This document shows positions 26,240 through 36,234 of a stretch of 64,000 nt of DNA, piece after piece. The stretch covers positions 3,472,001-3,536,000 of the forward strand of contig NZ_JAMXIA010000001.1 of NCBI RefSeq assembly GCF_025457425.1, read 5' to 3'. A program made the translations under genes and the position numbers. The first letter of the stretch is position 1. Each line of letters begins with the position of its first letter. Below the pieces are notes generated by a model. The model had not been told where the DNA came from, did no database searches, and was given only the letters and a program-made list of their open reading frames with translations. The DNA comes from Chryseobacterium foetidum. Lineage in GTDB: Bacteria; Bacteroidota; Bacteroidia; Flavobacteriales; Weeksellaceae.

Positions 26240-28777
26240 ATGGAAAACAATCACGATATAGATAAAAAATTCAACGAGGCTTCTCAATCTCTGGAAGAAC
26301 CTGCGACTTTTAATGGTTTTGATAAAGTCTGGGCTAAAGTTGAAGAAAAATTAGATCAAAAAGAAAACAAAAAGCGAATTGTCCCAATCATGTTTCCATA
26401 CGGAATTGCGGCGAGTTTGATTATTGGTCTGGGAGCTTTTTATTTTATTGAAAAAAATGAAAAATCTCAAATTGAGAGACCTGCAATCGCTACAAATACT
26501 GTTGTACCTGAAGTTAAATCAAATGTACAGACCACCGACAGTCTGATAAAATCTAATATAGAAAAAGAATTGAGTTCGCAGAAAGAAATTCAGAAACCTG
26601 AAGTTGTAGCGTACGAAAATGCCTTACCAGCACAAATTCCTGTTCTCAGCCCTCCTGAATTACCGCGTCACAGTTCTGATCTTGCATATGAAAAGATTGC
26701 TGAGGCACCCGTAATTGCTAATGTTATCACGGAAAATGATGTAAGAGAAGTTCTTGTAACAGGAGCATTAGGACTAAAGAAAAGACAGGATGTGATTGTC
26801 AGTTCCAATGCGATTGTTGATGATTCTTACATCAATAAAAGTAATAATTCCAATACTTACAGCACATTATCGAGCAAAGCAACCGGAATTGCGATCAATT
26901 CCTCAGGTAAACGAAAAAAGAGCAAAAATGATTCAAATTACACATTACAGCCTCAAGTCAACCAAATTGCAGGGAATGAAAAAGGCTATTTCGACAAGAC
27001 GCCTTACAACAACAATGTAATAAATTCCCTTCGTGGAAGCGTTGGTGGCTTAGAAATTAATTCAGGATTCAATCAAAATATTACCATTCGTGGAGCAGGA
27101 ACTTTATCAGGAGGAAATCAGCCAATATATGTTGTAAATGGTGCAGTACAAACGGGAAATGTTTTAAATAAAATCAATCCAAAAAGTATTGAAAGCATTC
27201 AGGTGTTAAAAGACGCTTCTGCAACAGCTCTGTACGGAAGCCGTGCCGCAAATGGAGTAGTTGTTGTGACCACCAAAAAACTTTCAAGAAAAGAGAAAAA
27301 AGCGTTTAAAAAACTGCAGAAAGTTCAGGACAGCATCAACCGTGCAAGACAGATTCAGCAACAGAATTCTGAAGAATATGATGCTTTTGTTGAAAACCCT
27401 TTTGAACTGACGAAAAATCAGTCCGTTTCTACATTTTCGGTTGATGTGGATAAGGCGGCGTATTCCAACATCCGACGAATGATTAACAATGGCGAATATG
27501 TTAATAAAAACGCTGTGAGAATAGAAGAAATGATTAATTATTTTAAATACAGTTATCCACAACCAAAAAACAATCAGCCATTTTCAATCAACACGGAGTA
27601 CAACGATTCACCTTGGAATTCTCAGCATAAATTATTGAAAATAGGACTTCAAGGCAAAGATTTACCGATGGAAAAACTGCCGAATTCAAATTTTGTTTTT
27701 TTAATTGACGTTTCGGGATCGATGAATGCTGCGAACAAATTGCCTTTATTGAAATCGTCTTTCAAAGTCCTTCTGGATCAGTTAAGACCGACGGATAAAG
27801 TCGGAATTGTAGTCTACGCAGGAAGCGCAGGAATGGTTTTACCACCTACTTCAGCCAATGAAAAAAATAAAATCATCGAAGCTTTGGATCAGCTCGAAGC
27901 TGGCGGAAGTACAGCAGGCGGTGCAGGAATTGAGTTAGCTTACAAACTCGCTCAGGAAAATTTCATTAAAGGTGGAAACAATCGTGTGATCATCGCAACC
28001 GACGGAGATTTCAACGTGGGAACTTCTTCTACAGGCGACCTGCAGACTTTGATTGAAGATAAAAGAAAATCGGGCGTTTTTCTGACCTGTTTAGGTTTCG
28101 GAATGGGTAATTTTAAAGACAACCGCATGGAAACTTTAGCCAACAAAGGCAACGGAAACTATGCTTACATTGATAATCTTCAGGAAGCCAATAAGTTTTT
28201 AGGAAAAGAGTTTGCCGGAAATATGTACGCCATTGCAAAAGATGTAAAAATTCAGATTGAATTCAATCCGAAATATGTGAAATCTTATCGTTTGATCGGT
28301 TACGAAAACCGAAAACTGAAGAATGAAGATTTTACCAACGATAAAATTGATGCAGGAGAACTGGGAAGCGGTCATACCGTAACGGCTCTATACGAAGTTA
28401 TTCCAATTGATGTGAAATCTGAGTTTTTACCGAAAGAATCTGATTTAAAATACACCAAAAACACAAATGATGGAAATTTCAGTGATGAACTGGCGACCGT
28501 AAAATTTAGATACAAAAAACCTGATGGTGATACAAGTTCGGAGATCGTTCAGGTCGTGAAAAATTCTAATGAAAGCTTTTCATCGGCGAGTGAGGATTTT
28601 AAATTTGCTTCTGCTGTCGCGTGGTTTGGTTTGGTTTTGAGAAATTCAGATTTAATTAAAAATAAAGATTTGAAGGAGGTTGAAAAACTGGCAAAGAAGG
28701 GCAGTGGAAACGATGATGAAGGTTACAGAGCAGAGTTTGTAAGATTGGTTGAGGCTTACAGAAATTTAAACAGATAA
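26240..28777 (+). CDS. Anti-sigma-like / SusC-type plug / VWA (YfbK-type) fusion
   Basis: An 845-residue protein with an unusual set of parts. Residues 1-50 (MENNHDIDKKFNEASQSLEE, WAKVEEKLDQKENKKRIVP) resemble Flavobacteriia anti-sigma N-termini; one membrane helix is at about 52-71. A SusC/RagA-type plug follows: linker REVLVTGALGLKKRQ near 170, then IRGAGTLSGGNQPIYVVNGA and ASATALYGSRAANGVVVVTT, about 255-347. Then comes a YfbK N-domain (about 385-440), a VWA domain with MIDAS DVSGSM at 490-495, and a YfbK C-domain (DUF3520) to the end. The start at 26240 is chosen because the longer frame overlaps the sigma gene. Topology implies a cytoplasmic N-terminus with plug and VWA in the periplasm. 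The plug could insert into the plugless barrel encoded next; this is inference. Confidence 0.85.
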   Translation: MENNHDIDKKFNEASQSLEEPATFNGFDKVWAKVEEKLDQKENKKRIVPIMFPYGIAASLIIGLGAFYFIEKNEKSQIERPAIATNTVVPEVKSNVQTTDSLIKSNIEKELSSQKEIQKPEVVAYENALPAQIPVLSPPELPRHSSDLAYEKIAEAPVIANVITENDVREVLVTGALGLKKRQDVIVSSNAIVDDSYINKSNNSNTYSTLSSKATGIAINSSGKRKKSKNDSNYTLQPQVNQIAGNEKGYFDKTPYNNNVINSLRGSVGGLEINSGFNQNITIRGAGTLSGGNQPIYVVNGAVQTGNVLNKINPKSIESIQVLKDASATALYGSRAANGVVVVTTKKLSRKEKKAFKKLQKVQDSINRARQIQQQNSEEYDAFVENPFELTKNQSVSTFSVDVDKAAYSNIRRMINNGEYVNKNAVRIEEMINYFKYSYPQPKNNQPFSINTEYNDSPWNSQHKLLKIGLQGKDLPMEKLPNSNFVFLIDVSGSMNAANKLPLLKSSFKVLLDQLRPTDKVGIVVYAGSAGMVLPPTSANEKNKIIEALDQLEAGGSTAGGAGIELAYKLAQENFIKGGNNRVIIATDGDFNVGTSSTGDLQTLIEDKRKSGVFLTCLGFGMGNFKDNRMETLANKGNGNYAYIDNLQEANKFLGKEFAGNMYAIAKDVKIQIEFNPKYVKSYRLIGYENRKLKNEDFTNDKIDAGELGSGHTVTALYEVIPIDVKSEFLPKESDLKYTKNTNDGNFSDELATVKFRYKKPDGDTSSEIVQVVKNSNESFSSASEDFKFASAVAWFGLVLRNSDLIKNKDLKEVEKLAKKGSGNDDEGYRAEFVRLVEAYRNLNR

Positions 28778-28788
28778 GTGAAACTTAA

Positions 28789-28821
28789 AACAGAAATTTC
28801 TTCGGAGATTTCTGTTTTTTT
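28789..28821 (+). terminator. Terminator with UUCG loop inside the sigma/VWA/barrel locus
   Basis: Twelve-bp stem AACAGAAATTTC / GAGATTTCTGTT with one G-U pair, TTCG tetraloop and a run of Ts. It separates the sigma/VWA genes from the barrel/A2M genes, so the latter are made from partial read-through or their own promoter. Confidence 0.85.
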
Positions 28822-28844
28822 CTCTATTTTTAGACATATTATTG

Positions 28845-31613
28845 ATGATGAAAAAAATCTACCTGTTTCTTCCTTTTTTAGCGACTCAGTTTTTGTTTGC
28901 TCAGAGTTCGCAGCAGTATTATTCCGGAATATTTTTAGCTAAAGACAAAAAACCCAAAGCTTTTCTCAAAGTTTTCAATAAAAACACGGGTGTTTACGAG
29001 GAAACTGATGAAGAAGGTTTTGCCATTATTCAGGCGCAGAAGTACGATACTCTTGTCTGGAACAATGGTAAAAACACGCAGGTTGTTTACGGGGTTCAGG
29101 AACTGAAATATATTCTGGAAAACCGTGTTCCCCTAAAATCAGTTGAAGCATTAAAATCGAAAGATTACGACAGTCTGATTACAAAACCCAAATCAGATGA
29201 ATACAGTATTTCCAAGCCGGATTATTATCTTTCAAAAAACTTAGATTCTTATTTCGACAAAATCAGAAAGCTGAAGCAGAAAAACGGCGATACTATAAAA
29301 ATAAAGAAGCAAGAGCAGAATAAACTCATCATCAACGGGAGTTTCAATACATCATTTGAGGTTAGAAACCGAAATTCAATTCCGCAAACCCAAAACCGAT
29401 ATGTGCAGGGAAGATCTCAGAGCGGAAATTTGATCTGGCGCGGTCCGGAGACCAATGAAATATTCAGTTATGGTCCAGATATTTCAACCTTAGCCTACAA
29501 TTTTCAGCCTTATGATTACGATGTAAACGGTCAGTTGATTCCTGTTTCAGGAGGAGTGAATGCTGCGAGACCGTATGATAATTCTTTGTTTTCTACGACT
29601 GTAGGTTTTCACAATCAGCTGCAGATCAATACATTTATAAAAGGAGATGGTTACAACGAAAAAGTTCGTCTTTCAATGGATTTAGGTCAGCATAAAAACC
29701 AAACCTACTTCATCAGTCAGTACGACATCAACAATACTTTTAAGGCTAAACTCAATGCGTATGTTTTGAAATTTAAAATTCAGGCACTGTTTGATTTGGA
29801 TGAAACTAAAGCGACAAATACCAATCGTGCGGCACTTTTCAACCGTGCTTATCAGGAATCTCTGCTCACGCCGGTTTCGTTTTCAAATCAGCAGGGAGGT
29901 TTTCTTACCAATGGTCAGAAAAGAAGTTACAGTCAGTTGGGCGATAACCCAGAATTTCTTTTTGCACAGAACAACAGGTATAATTTTCTTTCCAATCAAA
30001 AGAAATACAGCTTTAATATTTCAAGAAAATTTGATGATTTTAATTTCAGCGTCAGTCAAACGTACGAAAATGACAAATTCAGTAATTCAGATATTTATAA
30101 ACCCACTACCAACGGCTTTTTAGGTGGGTTGATCAATGAAAGACTTCAGAATAACGATCTTTACAATGCCAATGTCTCTGCCAATTACTCTTTTGGCGAC
30201 TATGATTTCAGAAGTACATTCAATCTTAATTTTATTTTAAATGAAAGAAAATCTGATGTTTTTCACAGTTCGCAGAACCAAAAATATTTGTATCAAAGAA
30301 GTTCACAGGATTATATTTTTAATTATGATCTGAAATTTGATGACGGTGATTTTGAATTTGGTGCTAATATTGGAAACTCATTTTACGTCTCAAACACTTC
30401 TCTGAATAATAAATTCTGGCTTCCCAAAGCCAATGGATTCGTTCAGTTCAACGATATTTTCGACTGGAGAGGCACACGCCTGAAACTTTTTGGAGCATAT
30501 ACACATCAGAGTTCAGAACCTGATATTACCAATTCGTTTTCGTCATATTCGACCACGCAGTTTCTCGCTCAAAACGCAAGTCAGTATTTTCCAATACGTG
30601 AGGTTGAAAGTTTTAAAAATTTCTCAACCGTCGATATTGCAGAAACCAAGGCAGGATTTAACTTTAATATTTACAGCCGATTTAATTTTGGCGGTGAATA
30701 CTTTTCAAGAAAGATTATAAATGATATTTTTCCGGTGTTCGAAAATAACAGATTGTTGCTGAAGAATCTCGCAGATCATACGTACAGCGGCGTTGAACTG
30801 AATGCTTCCTATGAGAATTTCAGGATCGCAGAAGATTTTACAATGACGAACCGTGCTTCATTTTATAAATATCGGGATGTCGTTGATAAAGTTGCTTCAG
30901 GATACAATAATCTTGCTGTTGCAGGTTTTCAGGATGTTTATAAAACGTTAACTGAAGGCGAGATTTTAGGTGCAGTAGTCGGAAATTATTATGAAACGAA
31001 TGCTGCCGGCCAAACCCTTATCGATGATTTTGGATTTCCGGTAGCATCAAACACAAAAAAAATAATTGCAGATCCTACACCGGATTTTGTGATGAAATTT
31101 ACGCACACTTTCAACTATAAAATGTTCACGCTCGATATCAACTGGGAATGGAAAAAAGGCGGACAACTCTGGAACGGAACCCAAGCTGTACTCGATTATT
31201 ACGGACGTTCCAAAACCTCTGGCGATGACAGAAATCTGAAAAATTATGTCTTTTCAGGTGTTAATTTAAACGGAACCGTCAATCAGATTCCGGTTGATTT
31301 TTACGACCCAAACCTGACTGTTTTTGAAAACCGCTGGACGAGATATGGCTACACAGGAGTTGCAGAAAACTATGTGCAAAATGCAGATTATGTAAGAATC
31401 AACTCAGTTTCTCTAGGAGCAAAGTTCGATGTCGGAAGTTTCAGAAGAAGTCTTGGAGTTTCTTTGTTTGTGAACAATATCATGCTTTGGCAGGCGAATT
31501 CAGGTGCAGATCCGAGTCAGAATTTTTATGATCTGGATAGCGGTCGTGGCTTGGATTTCTTCAATCTTCCGTCTTACAAAAGTTTTGGATGCATGGTTTC
31601 ATTTCAATTTTAA
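28845..31613 (+). CDS. SusC-type outer-membrane beta-barrel lacking a plug domain
   Basis: About 922 residues: signal peptide (ending FLFAQ), a carboxypeptidase-regulatory-like domain (about 25-95), a charged linker, and from about residue 178 the start of a SusC-type barrel (NSIPQTQNRYVQGRSQSG, then SYGPDISTL). It ends with the SusC-type C-terminus (ADYVRINSVSLGAKFDVG to CMVSFQF). The plug domain that should lie between the N-domain and barrel is missing: there is no IRG...YGS..ANGV block and no room upstream, since the previous stop is only 67 bases away. ATGs at 28845 and 28848 are possible starts. The next gene follows after 3 bases. Likely an outer-membrane pore or dock plugged by another protein. 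Confidence 0.82.
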   Translation: MMKKIYLFLPFLATQFLFAQSSQQYYSGIFLAKDKKPKAFLKVFNKNTGVYEETDEEGFAIIQAQKYDTLVWNNGKNTQVVYGVQELKYILENRVPLKSVEALKSKDYDSLITKPKSDEYSISKPDYYLSKNLDSYFDKIRKLKQKNGDTIKIKKQEQNKLIINGSFNTSFEVRNRNSIPQTQNRYVQGRSQSGNLIWRGPETNEIFSYGPDISTLAYNFQPYDYDVNGQLIPVSGGVNAARPYDNSLFSTTVGFHNQLQINTFIKGDGYNEKVRLSMDLGQHKNQTYFISQYDINNTFKAKLNAYVLKFKIQALFDLDETKATNTNRAALFNRAYQESLLTPVSFSNQQGGFLTNGQKRSYSQLGDNPEFLFAQNNRYNFLSNQKKYSFNISRKFDDFNFSVSQTYENDKFSNSDIYKPTTNGFLGGLINERLQNNDLYNANVSANYSFGDYDFRSTFNLNFILNERKSDVFHSSQNQKYLYQRSSQDYIFNYDLKFDDGDFEFGANIGNSFYVSNTSLNNKFWLPKANGFVQFNDIFDWRGTRLKLFGAYTHQSSEPDITNSFSSYSTTQFLAQNASQYFPIREVESFKNFSTVDIAETKAGFNFNIYSRFNFGGEYFSRKIINDIFPVFENNRLLLKNLADHTYSGVELNASYENFRIAEDFTMTNRASFYKYRDVVDKVASGYNNLAVAGFQDVYKTLTEGEILGAVVGNYYETNAAGQTLIDDFGFPVASNTKKIIADPTPDFVMKFTHTFNYKMFTLDINWEWKKGGQLWNGTQAVLDYYGRSKTSGDDRNLKNYVFSGVNLNGTVNQIPVDFYDPNLTVFENRWTRYGYTGVAENYVQNADYVRINSVSLGAKFDVGSFRRSLGVSLFVNNIMLWQANSGADPSQNFYDLDSGRGLDFFNLPSYKSFGCMVSFQF

Positions 31614-31616
31614 ATT

Positions 31617-34600
31617 ATGAAAAAAAGATTTACCCAATATATTTCGCTTCTGATTTTAGTTTTGATCAGCTTAAATCTCAACGCACAGCAGAAATTCAGC
31701 GATTTCAAAAAAGAAAAAACGTACATCCAGACCAATCACGTTTTTTACAAACCAGATGAGGAAATGTACTTTAAAATTTATGTCGTTCAGGCAGAAAATC
31801 AGCTTCCTGCAGATCAGTCTAAGGTGGTGAATTTTGAAATGACAGATCCCAGCGGAACCGTCGTTAAAAAAGATAAGTACGAGATTAAAAACGGTCACGC
31901 AGAAGGATATTTCTATTTTGGAAATGAAATGAAAGGCGGAATTTACAAACTGAGAGCCTTTACCAACTGGATGCAGAATGAAAACGGAAAAAATGTATTT
32001 GAGAAAGAAATTACACTCCAGAAAATTGTTTCGCCAAGAATTTTAATGAAACTTGATTTTCCAAAAAAAGGCTACGGTGCAGGCGATGAGGTTCTGGCTG
32101 ATTTCTCAATGCGAAGTCTGAGCAATCTTCCAATTCCTTTTTATGAAGCCAGTTTTACGGTAACGCATCAAGGTGAAAAAATTAATGAAGGCACTTTGAT
32201 TACCGATAAAGAAGGGAAATATCTATTGAAATTTAAGCTTCCGGGTGTTTTAAAATCTTCTGATGCTTTGTTGAATATTAAAGTAGACTTTGATGGTTTT
32301 ACAGAATCTATTTCAAGAAATATTCCTATTGTTCTGAATAATCTTGATCTGAAATTTATGCCTGAAGGCGGAACTTTTATCAACGGAATCGAGCAGAATA
32401 TTGCCTTTAAAGTTTTGGATGAGTTTGAAAAACCTGTGGATGCCGTTTTGGGAATTTACAATCAGGATCATCAGAAAATATTGGAAGTTTCAGCCTATAA
32501 TTTTGGGATGGGAAGCTTTAATTTAAATCCAAAAAATGACGAAACATATTATGCAAAGGTTTTAAAACCGGAAAATATCAGTCAAATTTATCCTTTACCA
32601 ACAGCGAAAAATGATGGAATTGTTTTAAATCTTAAAAAAGAAAATCAGATCATCAGTTTAAATATCATTTCAACGTCAGAAAGAAACGTTTTAATCTCAG
32701 GAAACTTCCGTGAAAAGGAGATTTATTCTAAAAATTTAAGTTTAAAAAAAGGTTTAAATCAAGTTGAAATTTCAGAAAAAGAACTTCCGATCGGGATCTG
32801 CAGATTTACGGTTTCAGAAAATAAAATTCCGTTGGCTGAAAGAATTGTTTTTGCCAATGAAAACAAGCAGATGAAGGTGAAAGTTACACCTGTAAAGAAA
32901 AACTATTTGCCGAGGGAAAAAGCTGTTGTCAATATTGAAACGACCGACGAAAATAACCAACCCATTCCTGCAAACCTTGCTGTAAGCGTTGTTGACGATA
33001 AATTATGGACGTATGCTGATGATAAGCAAAATCACATCCAGTCATGGCTTTTGATGGATTCTGAATTGAAAGGTAAAATTGAAAGACCGCAGTTTTATTT
33101 TGATAAAAACGAAGAGAAAGCAACGAAAAGTTTAGATTTGATAATGCTGACGAACGGTTACCGGTATTTTGAAATCATTCCCGAAGTCGAAAAGTCAGGC
33201 AAATACAAATATCTTCCGGAAAAGAAAAATCCGATCTACGGAATTGTCGAAGACGAAAATAAAAAGCCTGTTGCCGCTGAAGTTTATCTGTTCAACGGAA
33301 AATCTCTGAAAAAACAAATCACCTCAGACAATGGATTGTTTTACTTCTCAGACCTTAATGCCGGTGAGGGAAACAGAGTGATTGCAAAAGCTTTGAAACA
33401 AAAAAAAGAAGTCAAAATAAGATTTTTATCCTACAAACTTCAACTCAATCCTTTAGAAAAACAAATTCTGAAAAATATTGACGTTGAGGAGATTATCAAA
33501 GAAGCTGAGATTAAAGAAAAGCCGAAAACCAATGCCCAGAGCGTTGAAAGTTTAAACAAAAATAAAGCGTATGTAAATTCAAGAGCAGATACAATCAGTA
33601 AAGAAACCAGAATTGAAGAAGTAGTTTATGTGGGAGCAATTTCCAGAAAAACAGAACAAACGTCGGCAGTTCAAACTGTCTGGTCAGACGAAATAAATTC
33701 TTCAAACACAATTTCTGCAGTCTCGGGAAGAGTATCTGGCATCCGAATTAGTGAATCTGCAACTCCGGGAATTTCTACTCAATCTATTGTTATTCGTGGA
33801 GCTGCAACAATTGGAAGTCAAAATGAACCTCTTTATATTATTGATGGTGTGGTTTCGAATTCTGCAGAATTAAAAGCTTTGAACCCAAAAAATATCAGCG
33901 ATATTTCTATATTAAAAGATGCTGCAGCGACTTCTGTGTATGGAAGCAGCGGAATGTCTGGAGTGGTGATTATCAACTCAAAAAAATACCAGAATGCGCT
34001 TTTGAAGTTTGATATCACGCCAAAATCTCAGTATGCTCTCAAAAATGTGCCGCGAGACAGCCTGACAAATTACGCCTACAGCCGTAATTTTGCCTATCCT
34101 GAATACAAAACCACCAACACAGCCTACCGCCACGATTACCGTGAAGCTTTATACTGGAATCCCATCGTAGAAACCGACAAAAACGGGAAAGCTCAGATAG
34201 AATTTTATCAGTCTGATGCCAATTCTGCTTTCAGAATTATGACCGAAGGAATATCTGCAAAAGGCTTGATTGGAAGAGATGAAACCACGTATTCAGCTCA
34301 AAGTTTAATTTCTATTGATGCCAAAATTCCACAATATCTGACGCGGACAGATCAAATGACCATTCCGGTTGTGATTAAAAATAATTCGTCTGAAACGAGA
34401 ACTTTAACGATGAACGTCATTGTTCAGAATCATATCAATGTGATGAGAACAGACAGTTTGATCACATTAAAACCTTTGGAATCGGGAAGATTATTTGTGA
34501 CAATGCAAACCGATAAACTGATTCATTCCAATATTCAGTTTACTGTAAAATCCGGTGATTTCAGAGAAACGGTGATTTTGCCTGTGAATGTTGAAGAAAA

Positions 34601-36143
34601 AGGGTTTCCACATTATTTTTCGATCATCAACAATAAAAACGAAACCTACAAAATTGATGTTCCGGAATATGTGAACGGAAGTTTTATGTCTTCATATTAT
34701 GTGTATCAAAATTCTGCTTTGCAGATGTTTGAAGATCTGGAAAGACTTAAAAGAGAACCTCATGGCTGTTTTGAACAGCTTTCTTCAACAGTTTATCCGA
34801 ATATTTTTATTCTCGATTATTTAAAATCAACCAAAAAAATTGATGCTGATACTGAGTCTAAAGTGATGAGAAACTTGAAAAAAGGGTATCAGAAAATGCT
34901 TTCCTATAAAAATAGAGATGGCGGTTTCTCTTATTTTGGGTCGACGGATTCTGATGTTGCACTTTCTGCCTTTGCTTTGTTGGAATTCAGAGATCTGAAA
35001 AAATATGTGAATGTTGATGCGAAATTAATTCAGAATTTAAGCTCATTTATTTTGTCTAAAAAAGATGCAAACGGCCTGTTTGAAGTGAGAAAAAGCTACG
35101 AAATGAGAACTTCATATTCAGAATATTCATGGTCGAGAAATATGTATGTTTTGTATGCTTTATCGAAACTTGGTTATAAAAATGAACTGCTTCAAAACTA
35201 TGACTACAGCCTGAAAAGAGTTATGGCGACAAAAGATTCTTACCAATTGGCATTGATGGCAAATACGGCGAAAAATTTAGATAAAACTGAAGATTACAGC
35301 ACTTTACTTACAATCCTGAACAAACAGTATGCAGCCAAAAATGTCAAAACTAAAACTACGTTCACTGGTTCGGGAGGTATTTCTGCCAGTGCCGAAACGC
35401 TTTCGCTTTACCTGATGGCTTTACAGAAAAATGAATCTGCCAATCAGTTAAAAATCGCTGAAGTTGCCGATGAATTAATTAATTACAACGGGTATTACGG
35501 ATTTGGCTCTACACAGGCAACCGCTTTGGCCTTGGAATCACTTTCAGGTTTTTTTGCCAAAAATGAAAAATTATTTGGAACTGAAAAACCGGTCATTAAA
35601 GTAAATGGTGCTGTTGTTTCAGACAAAAATATCAGCTTTTCATCGGCTTTCAGAAAAGGAGAAAATGATTTGAAAGTGGAATATCCAGGTAAAAAAGGTC
35701 TGCCTTTTAAATTGGATTATCAATATTATACTTTAGAACCGCCGAAAAGCGTTGATATTCCTGTTACTTTAGAAACAAAACTGAAATCTCAAACTTCAAA
35801 AGTAGGAGAGACCAACAGAATGACGGTAGTCGTGAAAAATAAAATTAATGGAGATTTACCAATGACTACTGCGAAAATCGGAATTCCTGCAGGCTTGACT
35901 TTACAAAATGCTCTGTTGAAAGATATGGTTGATAAAAAGCAGGTTTCTTACTATGAAATATTTGATAACTATCTGGTTTTGTATTGGGAACACTTGGATG
36001 CGAATGAAACGAAAACGATTAATTTAGATTTAAAAGTACAATTTGCCGGAGAATATACAGGAAAAGCAAGCAATGTTTATCTTTATTACATGCCGGAAGC
36101 TAAGTTTTGGAATCAGGGACTTCAGGCTAAGATTGCGCCTTAG
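31617..36143 (+). CDS. Alpha-2-macroglobulin family protein with inserted SusC-type plug
   Basis: A 1508-residue secreted protein. A signal peptide (to LNLNAQQ) is followed by macroglobulin/MG2-type domains (about 35-530), a carboxypeptidase-like beta-sandwich (about 538-610), and a SusC-type plug (about 665-790: EEVVYVGAISRKTEQ, VIRGAATIGSQNEPLYIIDG, AATSVYGSSGMSGVVIINSK). Then come the A2M bait/thioester parts and C-terminal MG domains. The thioester motif is intact (HGCFEQ, Cys1051 and Gln1054). Bacterial A2Ms trap attacking proteases covalently in the periplasm or at the surface. A plug inside an A2M suggests docking to the barrel encoded 3 bases upstream; the docking itself is inference. 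Confidence 0.88.
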   Translation: MKKRFTQYISLLILVLISLNLNAQQKFSDFKKEKTYIQTNHVFYKPDEEMYFKIYVVQAENQLPADQSKVVNFEMTDPSGTVVKKDKYEIKNGHAEGYFYFGNEMKGGIYKLRAFTNWMQNENGKNVFEKEITLQKIVSPRILMKLDFPKKGYGAGDEVLADFSMRSLSNLPIPFYEASFTVTHQGEKINEGTLITDKEGKYLLKFKLPGVLKSSDALLNIKVDFDGFTESISRNIPIVLNNLDLKFMPEGGTFINGIEQNIAFKVLDEFEKPVDAVLGIYNQDHQKILEVSAYNFGMGSFNLNPKNDETYYAKVLKPENISQIYPLPTAKNDGIVLNLKKENQIISLNIISTSERNVLISGNFREKEIYSKNLSLKKGLNQVEISEKELPIGICRFTVSENKIPLAERIVFANENKQMKVKVTPVKKNYLPREKAVVNIETTDENNQPIPANLAVSVVDDKLWTYADDKQNHIQSWLLMDSELKGKIERPQFYFDKNEEKATKSLDLIMLTNGYRYFEIIPEVEKSGKYKYLPEKKNPIYGIVEDENKKPVAAEVYLFNGKSLKKQITSDNGLFYFSDLNAGEGNRVIAKALKQKKEVKIRFLSYKLQLNPLEKQILKNIDVEEIIKEAEIKEKPKTNAQSVESLNKNKAYVNSRADTISKETRIEEVVYVGAISRKTEQTSAVQTVWSDEINSSNTISAVSGRVSGIRISESATPGISTQSIVIRGAATIGSQNEPLYIIDGVVSNSAELKALNPKNISDISILKDAAATSVYGSSGMSGVVIINSKKYQNALLKFDITPKSQYALKNVPRDSLTNYAYSRNFAYPEYKTTNTAYRHDYREALYWNPIVETDKNGKAQIEFYQSDANSAFRIMTEGISAKGLIGRDETTYSAQSLISIDAKIPQYLTRTDQMTIPVVIKNNSSETRTLTMNVIVQNHINVMRTDSLITLKPLESGRLFVTMQTDKLIHSNIQFTVKSGDFRETVILPVNVEEKGFPHYFSIINNKNETYKIDVPEYVNGSFMSSYYVYQNSALQMFEDLERLKREPHGCFEQLSSTVYPNIFILDYLKSTKKIDADTESKVMRNLKKGYQKMLSYKNRDGGFSYFGSTDSDVALSAFALLEFRDLKKYVNVDAKLIQNLSSFILSKKDANGLFEVRKSYEMRTSYSEYSWSRNMYVLYALSKLGYKNELLQNYDYSLKRVMATKDSYQLALMANTAKNLDKTEDYSTLLTILNKQYAAKNVKTKTTFTGSGGISASAETLSLYLMALQKNESANQLKIAEVADELINYNGYYGFGSTQATALALESLSGFFAKNEKLFGTEKPVIKVNGAVVSDKNISFSSAFRKGENDLKVEYPGKKGLPFKLDYQYYTLEPPKSVDIPVTLETKLKSQTSKVGETNRMTVVVKNKINGDLPMTTAKIGIPAGLTLQNALLKDMVDKKQVSYYEIFDNYLVLYWEHLDANETKTINLDLKVQFAGEYTGKASNVYLYYMPEAKFWNQGLQAKIAP

Positions 36144-36234
36144 CTTAATATGAAAAAAAATATATCTTGAAACTTTCATATTTGCTATCCTCCAGCTGAG
36201 CAATATTTTTGCAGCAGAAAAATTCTTTACAAAA

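Noticed and set aside
28778-28844. Plug domain of the barrel lost through a frameshift upstream
   Set aside because: The gap is only 67 bases and contains a terminator, so there is no remnant of a plug.
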